DNA of 64,000 nt from Gammaproteobacteria bacterium UBA7376 (GTDB taxonomy: Bacteria; Pseudomonadota; Gammaproteobacteria; Pseudomonadales; Azotimanducaceae): positions 14,675 through 78,674 of the forward strand of contig DKNY01000068.1 in assembly GCA_002470275.1 (NCBI GenBank). Reading direction: 5' to 3'. Every line of letters starts with the position of its first letter. The stretch's first letter is position 1. This document shows positions 35,803 through 44,610 of this stretch, piece by piece. The translations under genes were made by a program, and so were the position numbers. Below the pieces are notes generated by a model that saw nothing but the letters and a program-made list of their open reading frames with translations, was not told the origin of the DNA and made no database searches.

Positions 35803-36474
35803 ATGCTGCTTAAAGACAAGGTTATGGTGATTACAGGTGGGTTAGGTGTTCTTGGTCAGGGGGTTGCACGCATTGCCCAGCGAGAAGGCGCCAGAGTGAT
35901 TTTACTCGATATTATCGATGCCCCCGACGGCGCCGTTGGAGAACCCATGCGCGTGGATTTACTGAGTGAATCCAGCCTCGCTGGCTGTTTTGAACAAATC
36001 GGTGAATTCCACATTCTGGCCAACATAGCGGGTGGCTTTGATATGGGGCCTACGGTGTATACCACTGAGGATGAACAGTGGGATGCGATGTTTGCCATCA
36101 ATGTGACCACCCTGCGGCGTACGCTCAAGGCCGCCGTACCGTACCTGCTAGAACAAGGTCGGGGGAGCATCATCAACGTAGGTGCTGCAGCGGCGGCGCG
36201 AGGCGTTGCGAACCTGTCTTCCTATCTGGCGGCAAAATCGACGGTCATGCGCTTGACGGAAGCATTAAGCGAAGAAGTGAAGGCCCAGGGTATTAATGTC
36301 AACGCCGTCTTGCCCAGCGTGATCGACACGCCGCGTAACCGCGCTGATATGCCCTCCGCGGACTTTGGGCATTGGGTAGCCCCCGAGGACTTAGGCGACG
36401 TGATCTGCTTTCTTGGGTCCGAACGCGCTAGGGCAATACATGGTGCTCTGGTGCCCGTCACCGGGCTCTCCTAG
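35803..36474 (+). CDS. Short-chain dehydrogenase/reductase
   Basis: 223 residues from ATG 35803, placed behind ATAGGAGGCAAG. Cofactor motif ITGGLGVLGQGVAR (the third Gly region is slightly altered), ANIAGGF in place of NNAG, and the catalytic pair in SSYLAAKSTVMRL are visible. The longer upstream open frame overlaps the opposite-strand membrane protein and shows no SDR features. Substrate unknown. Confidence 0.85.
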   Translation: MLLKDKVMVITGGLGVLGQGVARIAQREGARVILLDIIDAPDGAVGEPMRVDLLSESSLAGCFEQIGEFHILANIAGGFDMGPTVYTTEDEQWDAMFAINVTTLRRTLKAAVPYLLEQGRGSIINVGAAAAARGVANLSSYLAAKSTVMRLTEALSEEVKAQGINVNAVLPSVIDTPRNRADMPSADFGHWVAPEDLGDVICFLGSERARAIHGALVPVTGLS

Positions 36475-36493
36475 TCTCGGCCACACTCGTTTA

Positions 36494-37993
36494 CTAATCC
36501 ATCAGCGGGATATTGAAGGCGGCCTGGCCCGTGGGTCCGTCCGGCCAGCGCTGGGTGACCGTCTTGGTTTGGGTGTAGAAACGCACGCCCTCCATGCCGT
36601 GTTGATTGGTGTCGCCAAAGGCCGACCGCTTCCAACCGCCAAAGCTGTGATAGGCGACCGGGACCGGTATGGGCACGTTGATGCCAACCATCCCTACATT
36701 GACACGCTGAGCGAAGTCACGAGCAGCGCCACCATCACGCGTAAAAAGGGCTACCCCATTTCCATACTGGTGATCTGACGCCAGTCGAATGGCCTGTTCT
36801 GGGTCATCTTCCCGGAGCACCTGAAGGACGGGGCCAAAAATTTCGTCTTGGTAGCTCTGCATTTCAGGGCGAACATGGTCAAAAAGGGTTGGGCCGATAT
36901 AGAAGCCATTTTCGTAACCCTGAAGGGAGAAGCCCCGTCCGTCACAGATCAGGTCTGCGCCCTCGGCAGCACCCATGGCGATATAGTTTTCTACTCGCTC
37001 CTTATGAACGGCGGATATCACGGGTCCGTAGTCAGCCTGGGGGTCGGTAGAGATGCCAACCCGCAGATTACTGAGTTCTTCGCGCATAGCCTCGATGAAG
37101 CGGTTAGCGGTTTGATCGCCCACGGCCACGACTGCGGACAACGCCATACACCGCTCCCCGGCGGAGCCGTAGGCCGCACCAGCAATATCTTTCACGGCTT
37201 GATCCAGGTCCGCATCTGGAAGAATAATGCCGTGGTTTTTCGCACCGCCCATGGCCTGCACGCGTTTTCCGCTTTCGGCACAGCCACGATAAACGTAATG
37301 TGCAATATCCGAGGAGCCCACAAAGCTAACGGCACGAATCAGCGGATGACTCACGATAGCGTCAACGACTTGTTTGTCACCATTAATCACGTTAAGAACG
37401 CCGGCAGGGGCGCCTGCCTGCGTCATTAGTTCGGCAAGCAGCAGGGGCACGCCTGGGTCTTTTTCTGACGGCTTGAGAATAAAGGTGCAGCCCGTGGCGA
37501 TGGCCACCCCAAACATCCACATCGGGATCATCGCCGGAAAGTTAAAGGGTGTTATGCCTGCCACAACGCCCACGGGTTGCCGCATGCTGTAGACGTCGAT
37601 ACCAGGTCCGGCGCCCTGCGTATATTCACCCTTGAGCAGGTGCGGAATACCGCAGGCGAACTCGATGACGTCGAGGCCTCTTTGAATATCCCCGTGAGCG
37701 TCTGCCAAGACCTTGCCGTGTTCGGCGGAAAGCAGTTGTGCGAGGTCGTCGGCCCTAGACTCGACAAGCTGCTTAAATTTAAAAAGCACCCGTGCGCGTC
37801 GTTGCGGATTCATGGACGCCCACGCGGGCAGGGCCGCCCTGGCGGAAGCAACCGCTTGGTCGAGTTCGCTGGCATTTGCTAGGGCGACGCGACCACTGAT
37901 CTCGCCGGTAGATGGGTTGAAAACATCTTGATGGCGGCCGGATTTGCCCTCAATCGCTTCGCCCTTTATAAAGTGCCCATAGCCGTTGCTCAC
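36494..37993 (-). CDS. mmsA: CoA-acylating methylmalonate-semialdehyde dehydrogenase
   Basis: 499 residues, full length. MmsA-type aldehyde dehydrogenases convert methylmalonate or malonate semialdehyde to propionyl- or acetyl-CoA in valine, thymine and inositol breakdown. Signature segments: MRQPVGVVAGITPFNFPAMI, ILKPSEKDPGVPLLL, FVGSSDIAHYVY, AMGGAKNHGIILPDAD and the catalytic Cys282 in SAGERCMALS. The GTG start follows GAGGTTCGG. The usual neighbours (mmsB, transaminase) are not present here. Confidence 0.93.
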   Translation of the reverse strand: MSNGYGHFIKGEAIEGKSGRHQDVFNPSTGEISGRVALANASELDQAVASARAALPAWASMNPQRRARVLFKFKQLVESRADDLAQLLSAEHGKVLADAHGDIQRGLDVIEFACGIPHLLKGEYTQGAGPGIDVYSMRQPVGVVAGITPFNFPAMIPMWMFGVAIATGCTFILKPSEKDPGVPLLLAELMTQAGAPAGVLNVINGDKQVVDAIVSHPLIRAVSFVGSSDIAHYVYRGCAESGKRVQAMGGAKNHGIILPDADLDQAVKDIAGAAYGSAGERCMALSAVVAVGDQTANRFIEAMREELSNLRVGISTDPQADYGPVISAVHKERVENYIAMGAAEGADLICDGRGFSLQGYENGFYIGPTLFDHVRPEMQSYQDEIFGPVLQVLREDDPEQAIRLASDHQYGNGVALFTRDGGAARDFAQRVNVGMVGINVPIPVPVAYHSFGGWKRSAFGDTNQHGMEGVRFYTQTKTVTQRWPDGPTGQAAFNIPLMD

Positions 37994-38118
37994 CCGAACC
38001 TCACTGCTGAATTGTAAAGATGTGCGGGCAGGATAGTGCCCGCCGCTAACGGCAGCAAGTAAGGTTTCATGAGAGTGTCGGTTAAGAGCGTAGCAACGAA
38101 TGAAGGCTTGGAGAGACC

Positions 38119-39093
38119 ATGGATAACGAGCGGTTGAAAGTCGTGCTTACACGACGCTGGCCCGAGGCGGTGGAGCGGGAGCTGGAACAGATTTTCGATG
38201 TATCGCTGCGGCAGGAAGACGGCCCCATGAGTCGTGACGAACTGTCTCAAGCCCTCAAAGAGGCAGACATTCTATGCCCGACGGTTACGGACCGAATAGA
38301 GGGCGACATGCTGCGCGATCCTCAGGTGCGGGTTCGGCTTATTGCGAATTTTGGCGTTGGATTTAATCACATCGACGTAGCCGCAGCAGCGGAGAGGAAC
38401 ATCTCGGTAACGAATACGCCCGGGGTGTTGACCCAGGCGACCGCAGAGATCGCGATGACGCTCATTCTGACCTGTGCTCGGCGCACCGGCGAGGGCGAGC
38501 GGCTGGTTCGATCAGGTAAATGGCAGGGGTGGCACCCCACCCACATGCTATCCACTCAGGTCAGCGGCAAAGTGTTAGGTATCGTGGGAATGGGGCGCAT
38601 AGGTATCGCGTTGGCGCGAATGGCCCATCACGGTTTCGGTATGCAGATTCTTTATTTTGGCCGCAGCGAGGTTGCGCCCGAGGTGGCTGCCGAGCTTGGT
38701 GCTGCGCGAGTATCTCTGGAGGCGCTTCTCGGTCAGTCAGATTTTGTGAGCCTTCACTGTCCTGCTACACCTGAAACTCACCACCTCCTCAACGCTGACA
38801 ATTTGGCATGCATGCAGCCCCATGCTTTTTTGATCAACACTGCCCGAGGTGATGTGATCAATGAAGCGGATTTGGCGGATGCCTTGGCCGGTGGAGGCAT
38901 TGCGGGAGCCGGTCTGGACGTCTATGAAAGTGAACCTACGGTTCATCACGCTCTCTACGAATGTCCTCAGGCGGTGCTGTTGCCTCACATGGGGAGTGGC
39001 ACCCTGCAGACTCGCGAGGCCATGGGGCGCTGTGCGCTGCACAATATGCAAGCCCTGCTGGCGGGTCAGGCGTTACCCAACAAAGTGGTTTAA
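38119..39093 (+). CDS. D-isomer-specific 2-hydroxyacid dehydrogenase (glyoxylate reductase-like)
   Basis: 324 residues. NAD(P) domain motif LGIVGMGRIGIALARMA, catalytic Arg in NTARGDVINEADLADAL, Glu in VYESEP and His in LLPHMGSGT. The N-terminal part includes ANFGVGFNHIDV and TNTPGVLTQATAEIAM. The Met and Ser around the catalytic His (PHMGS) resemble glyoxylate/hydroxypyruvate reductases, but substrate specificity is inferred. GAGAGACC lies just before the ATG. It may be read with the small membrane protein that follows. Confidence 0.9.
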   Translation: MDNERLKVVLTRRWPEAVERELEQIFDVSLRQEDGPMSRDELSQALKEADILCPTVTDRIEGDMLRDPQVRVRLIANFGVGFNHIDVAAAAERNISVTNTPGVLTQATAEIAMTLILTCARRTGEGERLVRSGKWQGWHPTHMLSTQVSGKVLGIVGMGRIGIALARMAHHGFGMQILYFGRSEVAPEVAAELGAARVSLEALLGQSDFVSLHCPATPETHHLLNADNLACMQPHAFLINTARGDVINEADLADALAGGGIAGAGLDVYESEPTVHHALYECPQAVLLPHMGSGTLQTREAMGRCALHNMQALLAGQALPNKVV

Positions 39094-39132
39094 GCTCTGA
39101 GATGAGTTAACGGCAGAAGGTGGAGCAGACAG

Positions 39133-39585
39133 ATGGCATCGATAACTGAAATTATTCGTGACGATTGGCTCCGGCGTCCCTGGTGGATGTCGCTTATTTT
39201 CTTTTTCTGCCTCTACATGACCTTCATCTACATGCCTTTCGATATCTTTGTTAAGCCTGTCGCTGAGGACCACGAAATTTGGTTTGGTTTCACGCTGACC
39301 GGATGGGCGGCTAAGTTGACTGAGCCGTTCCATTGGCTGATCTACGGACTAGGGGCCTATGGTTTTCGGTCCATGAAGGCCTGGATGTGGCCCTGGGCTG
39401 GGGTCTATGCGGCTCAGGTCGTGATTGCCATGATCGTTTGGAATTTGATAAACGAAAAAGGCGGCGGCCCGATCTCCGCGGCCGTTGCCGGAGCAATTTT
39501 TCTGGTCCCCTGCATAGCGCTGTTGCGTGCGCGGGAGGAGTTTCGTGGCGTCAGACCAGAGGATGAGAGGATGGGTGACGAGTGA
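39133..39585 (+). CDS. Small membrane protein of unknown function
   Basis: 150 residues with four predicted helices: SLIFFFCLYMTFIYMPFDIF, a segment around WLIYGLGAYGF, AGVYAAQVVIAMIVWNL, and AAVAGAIFLVPCIALLRA, with a charged C-terminal tail. No characterised family recognised. It starts 39 bases after the dehydrogenase and follows GGTGGAG, so the two are probably co-transcribed. Confidence 0.72.
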   Translation: MASITEIIRDDWLRRPWWMSLIFFFCLYMTFIYMPFDIFVKPVAEDHEIWFGFTLTGWAAKLTEPFHWLIYGLGAYGFRSMKAWMWPWAGVYAAQVVIAMIVWNLINEKGGGPISAAVAGAIFLVPCIALLRAREEFRGVRPEDERMGDE

Positions 39586-39615
39586 GCGATCATAAAAAAA
39601 TTTCACTGCCCGGGG

Positions 39616-39969
39616 CTAGACTTCACGCTGACGCCAGATAAAGACCAGAACGCCGGCCATCACCGCGGCCTGAATCGCGATCACGCCAAAAGCCAGGTCC
39701 AAGGCGAAGGAGAGTAGGAGCACGCCGATCATGGTGACCGTCGCCATCAGTTTGACCGGGCGGCGAATGATTTTATTGGTCTGCCAATCCCTGATAGGAG
39801 GCCCAAGCTTCGGATGGTAGATCAACCATGCATAAAGACGCTCGGAGCCTCTGCTAAAGCATAGGGCAGCCAGCAAGAGAAAGGGGGTCGTTGGCAGCAG
39901 CGGGAGCGCAATCCCCAGAAGGGCAAGCCCAACGCATAACCAACCCCCTGCAATCCAAATATATTTCAT
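39616..39969 (-). CDS. YbaN/DUF454-family inner-membrane protein
   Basis: 117 residues from ATG 39969; a TTG five codons upstream is the alternative. The opening YIWIAGGWLCVGLALLGIAL followed by PLLPTTPFLLLAALCFSRGS is the signature of DUF454 (E. coli YbaN). Three to four helices. Function unknown. It is divergent from the MFS transporter gene. Confidence 0.88.
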   Translation of the reverse strand: MKYIWIAGGWLCVGLALLGIALPLLPTTPFLLLAALCFSRGSERLYAWLIYHPKLGPPIRDWQTNKIIRRPVKLMATVTMIGVLLLSFALDLAFGVIAIQAAVMAGVLVFIWRQREV

Positions 39970-40102
39970 CTGCTCCCTGCTCAAGCCTTCTCGAATCTGT
40001 GCCCAAACTCAAACGTCCGGGATCGACACCGTCGGTGATTCACCGCAGATTGCTATTCCACTTAACGCGTGCTCGGCCAATAATAGAAGAGAGGGAGGGA
40101 TT

Positions 40103-41410
40103 ATGTCAGATCAAAAAATTCTGCAGGCAGAGAACCGTCGTCTGCTCTTCGTGCTGTCCAACCTGGCGATCTTTATGATCGGATTGGGGTTCGCGGTCAG
40201 AGCTGCCATTGCTGGCGATCTTCAGGCGGATTTGTTTGATGTGCTGGATGTTGCGCGTTCGGCCACCATGGTGGGCGAGGTACTGGGAGCGACCTTTGTC
40301 GGATTCGCGTTAACGCTCCTGTTTGGCGCTGCTCTGGTGGATCTGGTGGGTATTCGGGCCATGCTCCTGTTCGCCGCAGCAGGCTACTTTCTGGGCAGTC
40401 TTTGTGTCCTGATGGCCTCCATCATGGCGCCTTCTATTACGGCCTATTGGCTGGTGTATGGGGGGCTACTGCTCACGGGTCTCGGGTGGGGTGCGGTTGA
40501 GGCCGCGACCAACCCACTGATTGCCACAGCTTACCCGGAAGAGAAAACACACCGCTTAAATATCCTGCACGCCTGGTGGCCAGCGGGCATTGTAGCAGGC
40601 GGGTTGCTCGGCCTCGGGATTATTCAAGTCGGGGCAATCTGGCAGCTGAACCTCATTATCCTTATGGTGCCTGCCTTGGTTCTTGCCTGGATGGTCATAC
40701 GTGCCGAATTCCCGGTGACTGAGCGTGTAGCAATGGGCCTCTCCTATGGCGATATGTTTGCCCAACTCGGGCGTTCTCCGGGCTTTTTTATTTGGTTTTT
40801 GTGCATGATGGGCACGGTGGCGGCAGAGTTGGCGCCCTCAGCCTGGGTGGACTTGGCGCTGACTAACATTGTGGGTATGCCAGGGGTCTGGGTCCTGATT
40901 TACATCAATTTGCTGATTTTTATTGGCCGTCATTATGCCGGCACAATGGTTGCCCGGTTCTCTAGTCCTGGGCTGTTAACCTTGGGCTGTCTATTAGCGG
41001 CACCCGGCCTTTATTTTCTATCGCAAGCTGGTACGCCACTCTCGGCGTTCGCAGCGGCCACCCTCTGGGCGCTGGGTATTTGTTACTTCTATCCAACGAT
41101 GCTTGGCGCCGTGGCCGAGCGTTATCCAGCGGGCGGTGCGTTGATGCTGGGCCTTATGGGCTTTGCCGGTGGGGTGGCGAGCTGGACTGTATTGCCCTGG
41201 ATGGGAGCCATATTTGACGAGGCGAAAGTTCGCGCCGCGGGCGGCGTTCAGGCCTTTGAGGCGCTGCAAGGGGAAGCGCTTGAGCAGGTTGTTCGGGCTG
41301 CGTCGGTGGAGTCATTCCAAATTGTCGCCATGATTCCTCTCGCGTTGATCCCTGTTTTTGCCTTCCTCTGGTGGCGCGAATCGGGGCAGCGCCGGGTTGC
41401 CGAGGACTAG
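40103..41410 (+). CDS. Major facilitator superfamily transporter
   Basis: 435 residues, about twelve helices. A canonical MFS fold with VGFALTLLFGAALVDLVGIR as the loop 2-3 region and GLGWGAVEAATNPLIATAYPEE, which recalls FucP-like sugar:H+ symporters. Substrate is not certain, but the location upstream of a gluconate-dehydrogenase-like and GMC gene set supports a sugar or sugar acid. A good GAGGGAGGGATT ribosome site precedes the ATG. First gene of a co-directional run to 48154. Confidence 0.88.
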   Translation: MSDQKILQAENRRLLFVLSNLAIFMIGLGFAVRAAIAGDLQADLFDVLDVARSATMVGEVLGATFVGFALTLLFGAALVDLVGIRAMLLFAAAGYFLGSLCVLMASIMAPSITAYWLVYGGLLLTGLGWGAVEAATNPLIATAYPEEKTHRLNILHAWWPAGIVAGGLLGLGIIQVGAIWQLNLIILMVPALVLAWMVIRAEFPVTERVAMGLSYGDMFAQLGRSPGFFIWFLCMMGTVAAELAPSAWVDLALTNIVGMPGVWVLIYINLLIFIGRHYAGTMVARFSSPGLLTLGCLLAAPGLYFLSQAGTPLSAFAAATLWALGICYFYPTMLGAVAERYPAGGALMLGLMGFAGGVASWTVLPWMGAIFDEAKVRAAGGVQAFEALQGEALEQVVRAASVESFQIVAMIPLALIPVFAFLWWRESGQRRVAED

Positions 41411-41462
41411 ATTGGGCCAAGCGCGAAGGGCACTTAAAGAATTGAGGTATTTGAGGTAAGCC

Positions 41463-42032
41463 ATGCAAAGAAGAGAACTGCTTCAGGGCGCATTGATACT
41501 GCTGGGTGGAACGCTTGCCGAAAGCTGTACCAGAGCCGTAGAGGTGCCTATAGCCGATAGAACCATAAAAACTCGCGCCCTTACCACGGGGCAGCAAGGC
41601 ATAGCCCACCGGTGTGCCGATCTGATTATCCCTGACACGGATACGCCGGGTGCGCTGGCGGCTGGTGTGGGTGACTTCATCGACTACGTGGTGGCCAGTT
41701 GGTATCAGGCTGATGAGCGAGCTTCCTTTATACGGGGGCTAGATGCTCTAGAGGCCGAAAGCGTTCGACGTTTCAGTGCCTCCTTTACAAAGCTCGAGGC
41801 GAGTCATCAGGTTCAACTGCTTGAGGAGCTTTCCGCGGTCGCGGAGCGAGATGCCGAATCCAGCTGGGATCAGGGGGGAGCCGAAATGTTTCTTCAGATC
41901 AAAGAGCTGACGGTTACGGGCTTCTACACCTCTGAGCTGGGTTCCACCGTTGAGAGAGAATATGTGCCCATGCCCGGGCGCTACGATGGTTTCTTCAAAT
42001 TTAATGTGGTGGGCAAGCTATGGGCGAGATAG
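41463..42032 (+). CDS. Gluconate 2-dehydrogenase subunit 3-like protein
   Basis: 189 residues. The N-terminus QRRELLQGALILLGGTLAESC has a twin-Arg pair and a possible lipobox Cys, so it is probably exported with its partner. The body (CADLIIPDTDTPGALAAGVGDFID) is typical of the small subunit of membrane-bound FAD dehydrogenases. Its end overlaps the GMC gene by 13 bases, the usual order for this pair. The cytochrome c subunit found in complete gluconate dehydrogenases is not seen here. Confidence 0.88.
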   Translation: MQRRELLQGALILLGGTLAESCTRAVEVPIADRTIKTRALTTGQQGIAHRCADLIIPDTDTPGALAAGVGDFIDYVVASWYQADERASFIRGLDALEAESVRRFSASFTKLEASHQVQLLEELSAVAERDAESSWDQGGAEMFLQIKELTVTGFYTSELGSTVEREYVPMPGRYDGFFKFNVVGKLWAR

Positions 42033-43738
42033 AGAGTGGCCATTCGATTGGCGCGGTGGAGTCCGTGGACGCGATTGTCGTTGGGTCTGGCGTTTCCGGC
42101 GGTTGGGCAGCTAAGGAACTGACGGAACGCGGGCTCCGGGTGCTCATGCTTGAGCGCGGTAAACCCATTGAGCACGGGGTGGACTATGTGGGGGAACATC
42201 AGCCCTCATGGAAGCGACCGAATAAGGGTTTGCGCCCGAGAGCGCTATACGCTGAGCAATATGAAATTCAGTCCACCTCCTATGCCTTCGATGAAACGAC
42301 GCGACACTTCTGGAATAACGACGCGCAGAATCCCTATGATTTCAACCCAGATGATCCCTTTCGTTGGATGCGGGCTGATGTGGTCGGAGGCCGCAGCCTG
42401 CTGTGGGCGCGGCAGAGCTATCGCTGGAGTGACCTGGATTTTTCGGCGAACAAACGCGATGGCGTCGGGATCGATTGGCCCATCCGCTATGAGGATATCG
42501 CCTCATGGTATAGCCACGTGGAGCGTTTTATCGGGGTCAGCGGTCAATCCCTGGGCTTGGACCAGCTCCCGGATGGGGAATTTCAAAAGCCCATGCAAAT
42601 GAACGTGGTAGAGCAATATGTTGCAAAGAAAATTAAGGAAAAATTCCCGGATCGAGTGATGACCATTGGTCGGACGGCAACGTTGACCGAGCCTCTGCCC
42701 GGGCGCGCACCCTGTCATTATTGTGGTCCATGTCACCGAGGCTGTTCGGCGGGGTCTTATTTCAGCTCCCAATCCAGCACGCTTCCGGCAGCCATGGCCA
42801 CGGGAAACTTCGAGCTACGCCCCAATAGCCTAGTCGAGCGCCTTGAATATGACGCCAAAGGCCAGCGCGTGACGGCCGTGCGAGTCGTGGATACCGAGAG
42901 CGGCCAGCGTCGTCGCTATGCTGCCAAGCTCATCTTTTTGTGCGCCTCAACAGTGGGGTCCACGCAAATTCTGCTGAACTCTCCCGGCGCCGGCGATGGC
43001 GCCTTCGCAAATCGAAGCGGCGCGCTGGGTCGATATTTGATGGACCATACCTACAGGGCAGGGGCCGCGGGACGCATTCCTGGATTTGAGGAATATTATC
43101 CCTATGGCCATCGTCCCAATGGCATCTACATTCCCCGCTTCAGAAATGTCGAAGGCGATGACGGCCTTGGGTTCAGTCGTGGTTATGGGTATCAGGGGGG
43201 AGCCAGCCGGCGCTCCTGGGATGCTCAAGCTAAGGCGACGCCAGGCTTCGGTGCGGACTTCAAACACGGGTTGCGGCGGCCTGGACCCTGGTACATGAGG
43301 CTTGGCGGCTTTGGTGAGATCCTGCCCTATGCCCACAATACGATGGCCCTGCACCCCACCAAGAAAGATCGGTTTGGCATTCCTCAGGTGACCTTCCACT
43401 TCGAGTTTGGGGAAAACGAAAAACGTCATCGGCAGGACGTCGTCGACCAAGCTATAGCCATGCTTGAAGCGGCGGGGGCGGAGGATATCGAGAGTGGTGC
43501 TGCGCCGATGGTGGGCGGCGACGCTATTCACGAGATGGGAACGGCGCGTATGGGCCATGACCCTGATCAGGCCGTCCTCAACGCCCACAATCAAGCGCAT
43601 GCTGCGACAAATCTTTTCGTGACTGATGGCGCCTGCATGACCTCCGGTTCCTGTGTGAATCCCTCACTCACCTATATGGCGCTGACCGCTCGGGCCGTAG
43701 ATTATGCCGTCGCCCAGCTGAGGGCTGGCGCAATATGA
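42020..43738 (+). CDS. GMC-family FAD oxidoreductase (sugar dehydrogenase large subunit)
   Basis: 572 residues. FAD-binding VVGSGVSGGWAAKELTERG at the N-terminus, VVGGRSLLWARQSYRW as the second GMC signature, a Cys cluster CHYCGPCHRGCSAGSY, and the active-site region IHEMGTARMGHDP plus NPSLTYMALTARAV near the C-terminus. It should be the catalytic partner of the subunit 3-like protein, oxidising a sugar, glycoside or related alcohol in the periplasm. Overlaps both neighbours (13 and 4 bases). Confidence 0.92.
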   Translation: MGEIESGHSIGAVESVDAIVVGSGVSGGWAAKELTERGLRVLMLERGKPIEHGVDYVGEHQPSWKRPNKGLRPRALYAEQYEIQSTSYAFDETTRHFWNNDAQNPYDFNPDDPFRWMRADVVGGRSLLWARQSYRWSDLDFSANKRDGVGIDWPIRYEDIASWYSHVERFIGVSGQSLGLDQLPDGEFQKPMQMNVVEQYVAKKIKEKFPDRVMTIGRTATLTEPLPGRAPCHYCGPCHRGCSAGSYFSSQSSTLPAAMATGNFELRPNSLVERLEYDAKGQRVTAVRVVDTESGQRRRYAAKLIFLCASTVGSTQILLNSPGAGDGAFANRSGALGRYLMDHTYRAGAAGRIPGFEEYYPYGHRPNGIYIPRFRNVEGDDGLGFSRGYGYQGGASRRSWDAQAKATPGFGADFKHGLRRPGPWYMRLGGFGEILPYAHNTMALHPTKKDRFGIPQVTFHFEFGENEKRHRQDVVDQAIAMLEAAGAEDIESGAAPMVGGDAIHEMGTARMGHDPDQAVLNAHNQAHAATNLFVTDGACMTSGSCVNPSLTYMALTARAVDYAVAQLRAGAI

Positions 43739-44610
43739 CGGGCCGGTGGCGAGTCTGGCTGGCCCTGGCCCTGATCGTCACGCTCGTTGTGGGCGTTTAT
43801 CAATATCGAGTGCTGCTGATGGTGTTGTGGCAACAACCACAGTTGCTGCAGGCACCCCAACTAGACAACGAAGCCCTGTCGCCACCCGAAAATTTGGGCG
43901 AGATCGCGATTCTCAGCTTTTCTAAGACCAACGCCTTTCGCCACCAGGAGAGCATTCCAGCCTCCATCAAGATGCTTGACCAGCTGGGGCAGAAAAACGG
44001 CTGGCGTTTTTTTCATACTGAAAATGGTGGCTATTTTAATACGTCGGCCTTGGCGCAGTTCGATCTCATCATCCTCAACCACAAAAGTGGAACGGTGTGG
44101 AATGACGAGCAGCGGCAGGCGCTGAAAGACTATGTGGAGACAGGCGGCACGCTCATTGCTCAGCACGCGGCTGGAGGGGACAGAAGCTATGAATGGGACT
44201 GGTATTTACAGGAGGCCCTCAGAGCACAGTTTGTTGACCACCCCATGGAACGTCATATTCAAGTCGCCTCCCTGCTGGTGGAGGATTCCCAACACCCTGC
44301 GACGTCCCATCTCCCCAAAATCTGGCAGCGCGCGGATGAGTGGTACAACTTTGTCGAGAGCCCTCGTGCTCTGACCCACGTTCTGATCAGCATCGACGAA
44401 TCGACCTACGACCCAGAAAGTAGCCCTATGGGAGCGGACCACCCTCTGGTGTGGTGGCATCCGGTTGGGGCGGGCAGAGTATTTTACAGCGCGCTAGGCC
44501 ACACGCCGGCTACCTACTCAGAGCCTGCATTCCGCCAGTTTATGGAGGGTGCGATTCGATGGGGCCTTGATAGCCCTGATGCATTACGAGGAGAGGAACA
44601 TGAGTTTTGA
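43735..44610 (+). CDS. Membrane-anchored ThuA-like domain protein
   Basis: 291 residues. Residues about 5-30 are a membrane helix (VWLALALIVTLVVGVYQY). The remainder is a ThuA/class I amidotransferase-like fold: ILSFSKTNAFRHQESI, LIILNHKSGTVWNDEQRQAL, GGTLIAQHAAGG and HPVGAGRVFYSALGHTPATY. ThuA-like proteins take part in sugar (trehalose, 3-keto-glycoside) metabolism. The overlap with the GMC gene supports joint action on a sugar substrate at the membrane. Confidence 0.87.
   Translation: MTGRWRVWLALALIVTLVVGVYQYRVLLMVLWQQPQLLQAPQLDNEALSPPENLGEIAILSFSKTNAFRHQESIPASIKMLDQLGQKNGWRFFHTENGGYFNTSALAQFDLIILNHKSGTVWNDEQRQALKDYVETGGTLIAQHAAGGDRSYEWDWYLQEALRAQFVDHPMERHIQVASLLVEDSQHPATSHLPKIWQRADEWYNFVESPRALTHVLISIDESTYDPESSPMGADHPLVWWHPVGAGRVFYSALGHTPATYSEPAFRQFMEGAIRWGLDSPDALRGEEHEF

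Noticed and set aside
36848-37429. 193-codon plus-strand ORF inside the methylmalonate-semialdehyde dehydrogenase gene
   Set aside because: It is antisense to a well-conserved enzyme and has no domain signature of its own.
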